A DNA stretch of 40,569 nucleotides, from assembly GCA_001818365.1 (NCBI GenBank), contig MHKK01000022.1, forward strand, positions 5,636 to 46,204. Reading direction: 5' to 3'. Under the pieces are notes generated by a model. The model made no database searches. It was not told where the DNA came from and was given only the letters and a program-made list of their open reading frames with translations. Of this stretch, positions 33,026-39,165 are shown in pieces. Both the position numbers and the translations under genes were made by a program. How positions within the stretch are numbered: position 1 is the first letter of the stretch; each line of letters opens with the position of its first letter. The stretch is from Candidatus Komeilibacteria bacterium RIFCSPHIGHO2_01_FULL_52_14 (GTDB lineage: Bacteria > Patescibacteriota > Patescibacteriia > UBA1558 > 2-01-FULL-52-15).

Positions 33026-34000
33026 ATGAAAAAGCAGGTTAGCGAAAAAGCCCGGGCAGACACCCCTCTCCCCAAAAAGGAGACATTTCTGCGTTTTCTG
33101 CAGAGCAACAACTATTCCGACGAAACGCTGCAGAATTACGAGCGCGACCTCACATCGTTCGAAAACTTTCTGCTGTATCAAAAAACGAGGTTCGAAGGCA
33201 TCATGAAGTCCACTATCGAGGATTACAAGGCCTACCTCTTCTCTATCAACCGCAAGACCGCGAAAGGGGCCAGAGCCATGCAGCGCCTTTCCAGCTTTTC
33301 GGTGAACCGGATGCTTTCTTCGCTGCGTAATTATCTGAAATTCATGATAGACATGGATGAGTTCGTTCCAATCCCGCCGGAGGCCATTAAACTCGTCAGA
33401 ACCGAAAAAAAGCATCCTCGCGTTGCCGAATTCGTGGATCTGGTCAGATTGATAGAATCGCCCGAAAAGCTCGAAAAAAATAAATTCACCGGATGGCGGA
33501 ACCGCGCGATGCTCGAGATGTTGTTTGCAACGGGCATGCGTATCTCGGAGCTCGTCAATTTGCGAAAGGATCAGATCGATTATTCGCACGGCAAGATATT
33601 TATCAGAGGCAAGGGTAAAAAAGAACGGTTCGTGTATCTGACCGAACGGGCTTTACAGCAGCTCGACCGGTATATGAAGGAACGCGGTGAGGACCGACTC
33701 CCCCACTTGTTTATTCCGGCGCGGGGCAGAAATACCGGTAGCATGTTTAAAGGTATTTCGCCGAACTATTTGCAGTCAAAGATAAAAGAATATCGCGAGC
33801 TTTTGAATATCAACGTGCCGACAAGCGCGCATTCGTTGCGGCACGGTTTTGCGACCTATCTTGCCGAATCAGGGGCAAACCCGGCCGCCATTCAGGTTCT
33901 CCTTGGCCATGAGTCGCTCGATACGACGACTCGGTATGTGCATGCGTCCGACCGGTATGCGGCTAAAGAACATCGCAAGTTTCATCCGCTGAAGAAGTGA
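33026..34000 (+). CDS. Tyrosine recombinase, XerC/XerD-like
   Basis: This 324-residue site-specific recombinase has an N-terminal SAM-like DNA-binding domain (residues ~18-125) and a full catalytic domain. The active-site residues are Arg172 (GMRISEL), Lys196 (GKGKKER), His269 and Arg272 (HSLRHG), His295 (LGHES) and Tyr304 (TTRYVH). Their spacings equal those of XerD. Family knowledge suggests chromosome dimer resolution at dif, but it could serve a mobile element: gene order changes to an accessory style just downstream. No attachment site was recognised. No Shine-Dalgarno site. Confidence 0.93.
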   Translation: MKKQVSEKARADTPLPKKETFLRFLQSNNYSDETLQNYERDLTSFENFLLYQKTRFEGIMKSTIEDYKAYLFSINRKTAKGARAMQRLSSFSVNRMLSSLRNYLKFMIDMDEFVPIPPEAIKLVRTEKKHPRVAEFVDLVRLIESPEKLEKNKFTGWRNRAMLEMLFATGMRISELVNLRKDQIDYSHGKIFIRGKGKKERFVYLTERALQQLDRYMKERGEDRLPHLFIPARGRNTGSMFKGISPNYLQSKIKEYRELLNINVPTSAHSLRHGFATYLAESGANPAAIQVLLGHESLDTTTRYVHASDRYAAKEHRKFHPLKK

Positions 34001-34041
34001 GCGGCCTCTGTTTTACCGGGTGAGCGCTCATCAGTGTATTG

Positions 34042-34590
34042 TTAGTCGGCAATACCTGGAGGGCAATCAGCCGGAAGCCCCGGTTCGTCCGGTGGTAAAT
34101 TGTACGGGTTACTCGGGCACGGAAGCGGCTCAGGATAAAACATATGGCAGTGCTGTGTCCCAACTGCACGCGCGAAAGGTTCAGGCGGACATACTATTGG
34201 TGCACCCTCGCTGTAAATACCGAAATACGCAATCTGCCCGCATGCTCCTCCGGTCGTTTTTTTGAATGTTCTGAATTCGTAGGTGGTCGCCCAGCTCGCG
34301 TTTATAGGATCCTTAGGATTCGTTTTTAAGTATCCTCTGTCCACTAGAAACTGCATAAAGGTACCCGGTGTCTGGAACGAAGCCTGCAGCGACGTGCACG
34401 GAAAGCTTCCATCAGTAGTATGAATATCAATAAGAGCAGATAGAATGTTGCGTGCTGCGGCGGTGCGTTGTATGTCCCGAGCTTTCACCCGCGCGGCTCT
34501 AAGATTGACCAGTATAATTGTTGAGAGAAAACCAATAATAGCAATAATGACAAGCAACTCAACTAACGTAAAACCACCTGCTCGTTTCAT
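34042..34590 (-). CDS. Type IV prepilin-like protein
   Basis: The 182-residue protein has a canonical class III signal: a short basic leader (MKRAG), then G/F-T-L-V-E at the PilD cleavage site, and a hydrophobic helix LLVIIAIIGFLSTIILVNL. The outer domain has a GspG-like ARDIQRTAAARNILSALIDI helix, four or more Cys, and an unusual Pro/Cys-rich tail of about 40 residues. It lies alone, convergent to the recombinase gene and far from the pilus genes at the window start. A TATACT box 6 nt before the ATG predicts a leaderless mRNA. Confidence 0.9.
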   Translation of the reverse strand: MKRAGGFTLVELLVIIAIIGFLSTIILVNLRAARVKARDIQRTAAARNILSALIDIHTTDGSFPCTSLQASFQTPGTFMQFLVDRGYLKTNPKDPINASWATTYEFRTFKKTTGGACGQIAYFGIYSEGAPIVCPPEPFARAVGTQHCHMFYPEPLPCPSNPYNLPPDEPGLPADCPPGIAD

Positions 34591-34596
34591 TAATTC

Positions 34597-34602
34597 AGTA
34601 TA
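34597..34602 (-). promoter_or_regulatory. -10 box of the prepilin gene, predicts a leaderless mRNA
   Basis: On the minus strand TATACT ends 6 nt before ATG 34590. No convincing -35 is present. Confidence 0.5.
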
Positions 34603-34662
34603 CTACTAAATTAACTATTGAGCTGTCTCCCCTCGGTCACCGCTGGCCTGGTCCTTAGTGAT

Positions 34663-34694
34663 TAAAAAAGAAAAGAGACCCGTTTCCGGGTCTC
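34663..34694 (-). terminator. Terminator of the 120-residue orphan gene
   Basis: GAGACCCG (34675-34682) and CGGGTCTC (34687-34694) form an 8-bp stem with a 4-nt loop. On the minus strand it is followed by TTTTCTTTTTT. Confidence 0.88.
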
Positions 34695-34717
34695 CTGTAT
34701 CTCTCCTTTGCCGATCA

Positions 34718-35080
34718 CTACTCCTCTATCGGCCAGGCGTTGGCCTTGCGCATGATGCGTTCGATCTGGGACGTCGTGTGCACCGACTCCGGCACCGATT
34801 CATCACTCCGACTGTACAGAGCGAGAAAGACCCAGGTGCCTCCATCGTTCGTGCCCCGCACGCAACACTGTGCTCGTTCGACGAGCGTCGTGCTGTACGG
34901 CATCCGATATTCCTGGACCGGCAGCTCACTCTCCGGGTTCAGCAGCAGATGCAAGTCGTTCCGCCTACTCGGTGTCGCGTCGCGGATGTGCTGGAGCGCC
35001 CAACTGTTGAGGCCCACGATTGTGATCTGCGGGCCTGGCCTCGAGCCGAGATGCATGGGAGCATCCGTCATTGTCTGCAT
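34718..35080 (-). CDS. Orphan 120-residue soluble protein, unknown
   Basis: I do not recognise a family. The predicted protein is soluble, without signal or membrane helix, and has three Cys-free thirds and a central CCVRG motif. A Shine-Dalgarno site AAGGAGAG (35091-35098) precedes ATG 35080 by 10 nt; ATG 35071 is an alternative start. The gene has a near-consensus promoter (35153-35181), a leader of about 65 nt and a strong terminator, so it is a complete single-gene unit. Its coding style (strong ribosome site, high GC) is unlike the core genes and like the orphan genes at 35743 and 38905-40124. Confidence 0.65.
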   Translation of the reverse strand: MQTMTDAPMHLGSRPGPQITIVGLNSWALQHIRDATPSRRNDLHLLLNPESELPVQEYRMPYSTTLVERAQCCVRGTNDGGTWVFLALYSRSDESVPESVHTTSQIERIMRKANAWPIEE

Positions 35081-35152
35081 GGGTAGCTCTCTCTCCTTGA
35101 AAGGGGAATAGCGTTCAATGCATGTAGAGGGCCTGTAATGAACAATCGGAGC

Positions 35153-35181
35153 AGTTTAGACCCTGCATGGCAAAGTGTCAA
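35153..35181 (-). promoter_or_regulatory. Promoter of the 120-residue orphan gene
   Basis: On the minus strand TTGACA (35181-35176) is followed after 17 bp by TAAACT (35158-35153). Predicted start near 35146. Confidence 0.72.
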
Positions 35182-35196
35182 TATGGTGTCGAGGAA

Positions 35197-35223
35197 ACAA
35201 AAAACTCTCCCTTGCCGGAGAGT
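35197..35223 (-). terminator. Terminator ending a minus-strand unit
   Basis: ACTCTCC and GGAGAGT (35204-35210 and 35217-35223) form a stem with a 6-nt loop, followed on the minus strand by TTTTTTG. The unit it ends lies at 35223-35505. Confidence 0.82.
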
Positions 35224-35356
35224 GATTGCAGTCTCATGCCCTTCGACTTCGCTCAAGGCACTCGATTCGCTGATCACGGTCGAAGGTCGAGGTGTAACAC
35301 CGAGACCGTAGACCACGAGTGAGCCCTAGGCGAGAGCCGAGGGCGAATCGAGTGGT

Positions 35357-35397
35357 GGGAACAGGCGAGCTGTCAGCTCGAATGCTCGCCTGTTCCC
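35357..35397. repeat. Perfect 14-bp stem-loop
   Basis: GGGAACAGGCGAGC (35357-35370) and GCTCGCCTGTTCCC (35384-35397) flank a 13-nt loop that itself contains AGCT repeats. No T-run follows on either strand. Confidence 0.75.
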
Positions 35398-35506
35398 TGT
35401 ATGAAGTCGGACGTTTCTCCAAAGGTCCCTCCGTGGTTTCTCTGGTTTGTGCTGCTCGTGCAGTCGCCCCGGCTGAATTGCCAGGGCCGCATCCGACCTC
35501 ACTTTG

Positions 35507-35534
35507 AACTTAGCACCGGCGAAATAGTTGTCAA
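35507..35534 (-). promoter_or_regulatory. Candidate promoter of the 35.2-35.5 kb unit
   Basis: On the minus strand TTGACA (35534-35529) is followed after 16 bp by TAAGTT (35512-35507), a weak -10. Confidence 0.4.
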
Positions 35535-35541
35535 GCAGTAT

Positions 35542-35672
35542 GTCATCGCGAGGTCCAATTCCGCTAGCAGGCGGATATTGGACCGTGGCGATCCCGCCGA
35601 GTAGTCGACTAACCAGCGAGATTGCCGCGTCGTCGCCCTGACTGAAGCGTCGTGGCTTCTCCTCGCAATGAC
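35542..35672. mobile_element. MITE/REP-like element with GTCATTGCGAGG-type ends
   Basis: Ends are GTCATCGCGAGG (35542-35553) and CCTCGCAATGAC (35661-35672), inverted repeats with one mismatch. Inside is GGTCCAA/TTGGACC plus GATTGCCGCG-type sequence. The same ends border the element at 38721-38826. It has no coding capacity and lies directly after the T-run of a terminator. Confidence 0.7.
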
Positions 35673-35679
35673 GGTATAG

Positions 35680-35711
35680 AAAAAACCAGCGGTAGAGCGA
35701 GTCCGCTGGTT
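35680..35711 (-). terminator. Terminator of the 71-residue orphan gene
   Basis: AACCAGCGG (35684-35692) and CCGCTGGTT (35703-35711) form a perfect 9-bp stem with a 10-nt loop, followed on the minus strand by TTTT. Confidence 0.85.
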
Positions 35712-35742
35712 GTCGAGCGCTGCCCTCCTGCTGCGGTTGCAG

Positions 35743-35958
35743 CTAGTCGGTGACGGTTCTGATGGTCCGCTTGCCCTTATCGGTGTCGATGGACACCGTT
35801 CCCTCCTCCGCATGGGCGACCTTGATGTGGTTCGCCACGATCTGTCCGATGGTGTCGCCGTCAAGGATCGGCATCTCTTTGACAGAGGCATCCTGGATCT
35901 CGGAGTCGAGAGCCCTTTCCCGTCCCCGTTGACGCTCGTCGGTGAACCGTTTCTTCAC
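35743..35958 (-). CDS. Orphan 71-residue charged protein, unknown
   Basis: The protein is small, soluble and highly charged: a basic N-terminus rich in Arg, then an acidic to mixed part (PILDGDTIGQIVANHIKVAH) and a Thr/Lys-rich end. I do not recognise a family. The GTG start at 35958 is chosen because AAAGGAGG (35963-35970) lies 4 nt before it. A candidate promoter (36007-36035) and a perfect terminator frame it. It is the clearest example of the strong-ribosome-site gene class in this region. Confidence 0.65.
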   Translation of the reverse strand: MKKRFTDERQRGRERALDSEIQDASVKEMPILDGDTIGQIVANHIKVAHAEEGTVSIDTDKGKRTIRTVTD

Positions 35959-35962
35959 TGCC

Positions 35963-35970
35963 CCTCCTTT
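35963..35970 (-). promoter_or_regulatory. Strong Shine-Dalgarno site fixing a GTG start
   Basis: AAAGGAGG on the minus strand is 4 nt before GTG 35958. Confidence 0.75.
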
Positions 35971-36006
35971 CGTGGTGGGCGTGCGGTTTGGTGTACGTTG
36001 ATTAAT

Positions 36007-36035
36007 AATCTAACAGTTATTTTTGAAATAGGCAA
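36007..36035 (-). promoter_or_regulatory. Candidate promoter of the 71-residue orphan gene
   Basis: On the minus strand TTGCCT (36035-36030) and TAGATT (36012-36007) are 17 bp apart. Confidence 0.45.
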
Positions 36036-36061
36036 TGTGTATTGAAAGCCCACCCGGCACT

Positions 36062-36113
36062 ATTTGACCTCTCGACTTCGTCCCGCTCAGCGGGACTTCG
36101 CTCAAGGTCAAAT
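36062..36113. repeat. Nested palindrome of the CTTCGAC...GCTCAAGG family
   Basis: ATTTGACCT (36062-36070) and AGGTCAAAT (36105-36113) are perfect outer arms. Inside are CTCGACTTCG and ACTTCGCTCAAGG, and an inner hairpin GTCCCGC/GCGGGAC. It looks like a dispersed repeat into which a second palindrome has been inserted. Confidence 0.7.
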
Positions 36114-36189
36114 CCCGCTTCAAGGTGTTTGACCCCCTTCGCTTAGCCATTTGGCGGCAGCTTCGGGGATCTGCGGTCGCTGCGCGATC

Positions 36190-36219
36190 TTGACAGGTGA
36201 ACGAACGTTCACCTATACT
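36190..36219 (+). promoter_or_regulatory. lexA promoter with SOS operator in the spacer
   Basis: TTGACA (36190-36195, perfect) and TATACT (36214-36219) are 18 bp apart. The whole spacer is the palindrome GGTGAACGAACGTTCACC, which contains GAAC-GAAC-GTTC and fits the Gram-positive LexA box core GAACRNRYGTTY. Repressor bound there would block polymerase. TATACT ends 6 nt before ATG 36226, so the mRNA is predicted to be leaderless. Confidence 0.88.
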
Positions 36220-36225
36220 ATATAT

Positions 36226-36792
36226 ATGAGCACAAAACAGTATGGCAAAATAATGGCTTTTTACGAGCAGCATAGGCGGATGCCCACCTATAGCGAGATC
36301 ATGCGTCTAATGGGCTTTAAATCGAAAAATTCGGCCTATAAGCTGGTGAATACCATGGTTGAAAAAGGCCTTATTCAGAAGGATACAAGCGGCAAGATCG
36401 TCCCCCGCCAGCTGACCTTGCCGGTACGGGTTTTGGGAACGGTCGAGGCCGGGTTCCCCTCCCCTGCCGAAGAAGAACTTTCGGACACCATGACCCTGGA
36501 TGAGTACCTTATCGAAAAGCGCGAGGCAACGTTTCTCTTAAAAGTTTCCGGCGATTCGATGTTTGATGCAGGCATTATGCCGGGTGATCTGGTCTTGGTC
36601 GAGCGAGGCAAAGATCCCAAAGCGGGCGACATCGTGATCGCCGAAGTCGATCATGAGTGGACCATGAAGTATTTCCAGAAAGTGAACGGACAGGTTACCC
36701 TCGTTGCGGCCAACAAAAAGTATCCACCGATCGTGCCGAAAGATGAGCTCAAAATTGCGGCTGTGGTGAAAGCCGTAGTGCGTAAATATTAA
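36226..36792 (+). CDS. lexA: LexA repressor
   Basis: LexA represses DNA-damage genes until RecA triggers its self-cleavage. The 188-residue protein has an N-terminal winged helix (TYSEIMRLMGFKSKNSAYKL near 22-42). It also has the cleavage site Ala75-Gly76 (VEAGFPSP), the catalytic Ser111 in VSGDSM and Lys148 in TMKYF. The Ser-Lys distance of 37 equals that of E. coli LexA. ATG 36226 starts 6 nt after the -10 box. An upstream in-frame start at 36151 would run through the promoter and is rejected. A Nudix gene and a phosphatase-like gene follow on the same strand (10 and 5 nt gaps) and are probably co-regulated. Confidence 0.95.
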   Translation: MSTKQYGKIMAFYEQHRRMPTYSEIMRLMGFKSKNSAYKLVNTMVEKGLIQKDTSGKIVPRQLTLPVRVLGTVEAGFPSPAEEELSDTMTLDEYLIEKREATFLLKVSGDSMFDAGIMPGDLVLVERGKDPKAGDIVIAEVDHEWTMKYFQKVNGQVTLVAANKKYPPIVPKDELKIAAVVKAVVRKY

Positions 36793-36802
36793 TAGTAAGT
36801 GT

Positions 36803-37330
36803 ATGTTGTACGATCAAATTTCCAAGACGCTGAATAGTTCCTTGTGTGATAGTGAAAGTACCTACAAGCGATTTTTAAAAAGAGCGGAAGAAGGAGCTCT
36901 GACAAGAGACGAAAATCCCCAAACGCATTTTTGCGTTTATTTTTTGCCGTATAATCCTAAAAATAAAACGTTTTTTATTGTTCACCATAAAAAGTCCGGC
37001 TTATGGCTCTCCCCTGGCGGGCATATCGACAAGGGCGAGGGGATTTTGGAAACGCTGAACAGAGAAATAGAGGAAGAACTCGGTGTAAAAAAATACTTCC
37101 AAGACACTCCCCTGCCTTTCCTGTTTACCATTGTCCCTGTCGACAAAAAAGTTCGGCCTTGCACAATGCATTATGATATGTGGTATCTGATGCGCACCGA
37201 CGGAGCGAACTTTAACGTTGATCCTCGGGAGTTCCACGACACGAAATGGATGACATTGGAAGAGGCACGGAAAATTATTGTTGATCCTGCAAATCTGCGG
37301 GCGTTAGAAATAGTGGCGAGGAAGTATTAA
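36803..37330 (+). CDS. Nudix hydrolase
   Basis: The 175-residue protein has a perfect Nudix box (G-x5-E-x7-RE-x2-EE-x-G-V) at about residues 73-95: the segment begins GGHIDKGE and contains REIEEELGV. The box binds the metal ion that helps hydrolyse a nucleoside diphosphate linked to another group. The substrate cannot be told. It follows lexA by 10 nt and precedes a phosphatase-like gene by 5 nt. A role in cleaning damaged nucleotides in the SOS response is a reasonable inference from its place, not shown by the sequence. No Shine-Dalgarno site. Confidence 0.92.
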   Translation: MLYDQISKTLNSSLCDSESTYKRFLKRAEEGALTRDENPQTHFCVYFLPYNPKNKTFFIVHHKKSGLWLSPGGHIDKGEGILETLNREIEEELGVKKYFQDTPLPFLFTIVPVDKKVRPCTMHYDMWYLMRTDGANFNVDPREFHDTKWMTLEEARKIIVDPANLRALEIVARKY

Positions 37331-37335
37331 TTTTT

Positions 37336-37668
37336 ATGAAGAAACACCTTCTGTTTGTTTGCAGCGGTAATCTTGATCGCAGTCCTACCGCCGAGGCGCT
37401 TTTTAGCGATTCAAAACAATACATGGCAAGATCAGCCGGTACGCATGAAGAAGCCGTTCGGAGAATAAATCAGGAATTGATTGACTGGGCCGATAGTATT
37501 TTTGTGATGTCGGAAAAAGAAGACGGCCATCTGACATTTCTCAAGACGCACCTTGACCTGAAAGGCAGATCGGTCTATGACCTGGATGTTCCTGATCGAT
37601 GGGATCGCGACGATCCGGAGCTGATTCAGCTGCTTATAAAAAAACTGAGGGCGTATCTGACACTATGA
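37336..37668 (+). CDS. Low-molecular-weight protein tyrosine phosphatase-like protein
   Basis: The 110-residue protein begins with the P-loop C-x5-R-S: LFVCSGNLDRSPTAEALF (Cys9, Arg15). A C-terminal LDVPDRWDRDDPE segment would supply the general acid Asp. It fits the short predicted phosphatase group (COG4551-like), which is smaller than the usual ~150-residue LMW-PTP. It may act on a phosphoprotein or a small phosphorylated compound. It is probably the last gene of the lexA transcript. Confidence 0.8.
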   Translation: MKKHLLFVCSGNLDRSPTAEALFSDSKQYMARSAGTHEEAVRRINQELIDWADSIFVMSEKEDGHLTFLKTHLDLKGRSVYDLDVPDRWDRDDPELIQLLIKKLRAYLTL

Positions 37669-37766
37669 ATTATTATCGGGGCTTTGTTATTGAGGAAGCT
37701 GTTGATTTTCACTCCTGAGGTTACGCAACGGGAGCGGTAGTACCTTAAAATATTTTACGCGAGCTA

Positions 37767-38036
37767 CTACGCGGCTGAGAGGCCTCGCGCCTCGTCCATA
37801 GTAAGTATGCGTTTTCCAGCAAGAGTGGTTACCAGGCGATTTTGCGTTATGTTGAGATTGCGGAAACCGGAGCGAAGATCAGCGAGATGTGCTTCGACAT
37901 GATCCAGACGACGCCCGTGTTCATCAAGGCGTTGTTCAAGGCGTGCGATATCATCTTTCGTGGCCATGTGGGCAACGACATCATTCTGTATGATGAGAGC
38001 AAGATCTTCGACGGTCATTCGCTTTTTCTTTGGCAT
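37767..38036 (-). CDS. Small coiled-coil protein, unknown
   Basis: The 89-residue protein begins MPKKKRMTVEDLALIIQND and continues with DIARLEQRLDEHGRRLDHVE, a heptad-like coiled coil, then a short basic end. Such proteins are common in CPR genomes but have no assigned function to my knowledge. ATG 38036 is chosen. The longer frame from 38075 would overlap the promoter TTGACC-16-TATGCT (38048-38075), which predicts a start near 38041, only a few nt upstream of the ATG. Confidence 0.7.
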   Translation of the reverse strand: MPKKKRMTVEDLALIIQNDVVAHMATKDDIARLEQRLDEHGRRLDHVEAHLADLRSGFRNLNITQNRLVTTLAGKRILTMDEARGLSAA

Positions 38037-38047
38037 AGTGAGATATA

Positions 38048-38075
38048 AGCATAACGAACTGGTCAGCATGGTCAA
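38048..38075 (-). promoter_or_regulatory. Candidate promoter of the coiled-coil gene
   Basis: On the minus strand TTGACC (38075-38070) and TATGCT (38053-38048) are 16 bp apart; the mRNA would have almost no leader. Confidence 0.5.
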
Positions 38076-38152
38076 GAGGATTTATGCTCAGGAAAGAGAG
38101 CCGTCTTGTGATGCGACGGCCTTAACCGTTTGTAAGTGACTTCTGCTCTGCT

Positions 38153-38668
38153 CTACGCTGATGCTTTAGTTAACGTAAGCGCTTTGTGTATGATCGCAAC
38201 ACTATCAACCGGATTGAGGAATTTAAGAGCCTCAATCTTATCGAGATCGATCCACTCGGCAATTTTGGCATATGCTTTCTCGGTTTCGTCAAATCCGTCT
38301 GTCGAGAGCCGTCCTTTTACAAGAGTAACGGTATAGTAAATCAGTACGGTGTTTGCGGGTTGCGTGCTCAGTTTTGAGTATTTAGGATAAAAAAATGACG
38401 ATTCGCAGGCGATCAATTGTTGCGGTTGGACAGTGAACCCGGTTTCCTCAAGGAATTCTCGTACAAGACCTTCGTGTACCGTTTCATGCAGTTCCATGCC
38501 GCCACCGGGAAAATCGTACCCGTCCCACTGCGGCGAGAGAAGAATTTTATTATCTTTGATGAGTATGCCGTATACCGAAGGACGGAAGCGCAGTTCGCTG
38601 CTGTCGAATTCGTATGTCTTGCCGTCGATGTCATGGCAAATAACTTTTTTTGAATTTTTTGATGGCAT
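38153..38668 (-). CDS. Nudix hydrolase
   Basis: A 171-residue protein with a perfect Nudix box at about 56-78 (GGGMELHE ... VREFLEETGF). A beta-strand pair before it (VYGILIKDNKILLSPQW) is typical of the fold. The substrate is unknown. ATG 38668 is the first good start. The open frame runs on upstream through the MITE-like repeat at 38721-38826, so any longer form would be repeat-derived. It is the second Nudix gene in the region, on the opposite strand to the first and not closely similar to it. Confidence 0.9.
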   Translation of the reverse strand: MPSKNSKKVICHDIDGKTYEFDSSELRFRPSVYGILIKDNKILLSPQWDGYDFPGGGMELHETVHEGLVREFLEETGFTVQPQQLIACESSFFYPKYSKLSTQPANTVLIYYTVTLVKGRLSTDGFDETEKAYAKIAEWIDLDKIEALKFLNPVDSVAIIHKALTLTKASA

Positions 38669-38720
38669 GAAGGTATTTTGGCAGATACTGGTTCTTTGGT
38701 CTAGTTCATTGAAATGGTCT

Positions 38721-38826
38721 GTCATTGCGAGCGCCTGCCTGCCGGCAGGCAGGAAGCGAAGCAATCCCGTTGAGATTGCCACGCCCCGCACTACTCGAAC
38801 TCGAGTAGTGCGGGGCTCGCAATGAC
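38721..38826. mobile_element. MITE/REP-like element with GTCATTGCGAG ends
   Basis: Perfect inverted ends GTCATTGCGAG (38721-38731) and CTCGCAATGAC (38816-38826) enclose the 20-bp palindrome CCTGCCTGCCGGCAGGCAGG (38734-38753) and a 15-bp stem CCCCGCACTACTCGA/TCGAGTAGTGCGGGG (38784-38815). It has no coding capacity. Its ends match the element at 35542-35672. Confidence 0.78.
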
Positions 38827-38830
38827 GGAA

Positions 38831-38888
38831 TAAAAAACTCCCCGGCTCTCCTCCACTCACGTTGTTCGTGAATGGGATTGAGCCGGGG
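38831..38888 (-). terminator. Terminator of the minus-strand operon
   Basis: CCCCGGCTC (38840-38848) and GAGCCGGGG (38880-38888) form a 9-bp stem around a loop with its own hairpin (ACTCACG/CGTGAAT). On the minus strand it is followed by AGTTTTTTATT. It ends the operon that begins beyond 40569. Confidence 0.82.
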
Positions 38889-38904
38889 TGGATACCCCGC
38901 GTCC

Positions 38905-39117
38905 TTAACGGACGTTGGGTCGAGCCGGGACGGTCCGCAAGCGGTGGTCGCCCCAGAGCAGGATGTTTGCCGCGATGAGAAACGCGAGGCTGATGCTGCT
39001 CACGGAGTACACCTCGACGGTTGACGTCGCGGAGAATAGGAACAGCAGACTTGCCGAGCCGCACGCTGACATGAGGAACTGCAGAGCGGTCAGATGGCGA
39101 GCGACGAAGCGTCTCAT
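38905..39117 (-). CDS. Small membrane protein, two helices, unknown
   Basis: The 70-residue protein has two hydrophobic helices at about 12-30 and 35-55 and a basic C-terminus (HRLRTVPARPNVR). I do not recognise it. AAAGGAG (39121-39127) lies just before ATG 39117. It is the last gene of the minus-strand operon, 48 nt after the secreted-protein gene, and is followed by the operon terminator. Confidence 0.6.
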   Translation of the reverse strand: MRRFVARHLTALQFLMSACGSASLLFLFSATSTVEVYSVSSISLAFLIAANILLWGDHRLRTVPARPNVR

Positions 39118-39165
39118 GGTCTCCTTTCTATTGATTGAGCCGGGGTACAGGAGCCCTTGCGAGCG

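Larger units (their letters stand above)
35197..35505 (-). ncRNA. Possible structured transcript of about 300 nt, or small-ORF mRNA
   Basis: A TTGACA-16-TAAGTT promoter (35507-35534) and a T-rich terminator (35197-35223) bracket a stretch with no convincing gene. It holds strong helices: GTCGGA/TCCGAC, CCC-GGC/GCC-GGG, CTGC/GCAG and a perfect 14-bp stem at 35357-35397. A 62-residue frame from TTG 35422 to 35234 follows a GGAGGG site, but its Arg/Ser-rich product partly encoded by a dispersed repeat looks non-biological. The rest of the 662-nt gap 35081-35742 holds the flanking promoter (35153-35181), a repeat (35542-35672) and a terminator (35680-35711). Confidence 0.4.

Noticed and set aside
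35234-35422. 62-residue minus-strand protein with TTG start after GGAGGG
   Set aside because: The product is Arg/Ser-rich and its end is encoded by a dispersed palindrome. It is kept only as an alternative reading of the 35.2-35.5 kb unit.
38669-39064. N-terminal extension of the minus-strand Nudix protein
   Set aside because: The added residues are encoded by the MITE-like repeat and by part of a terminator; the Nudix fold begins after ATG 38668.
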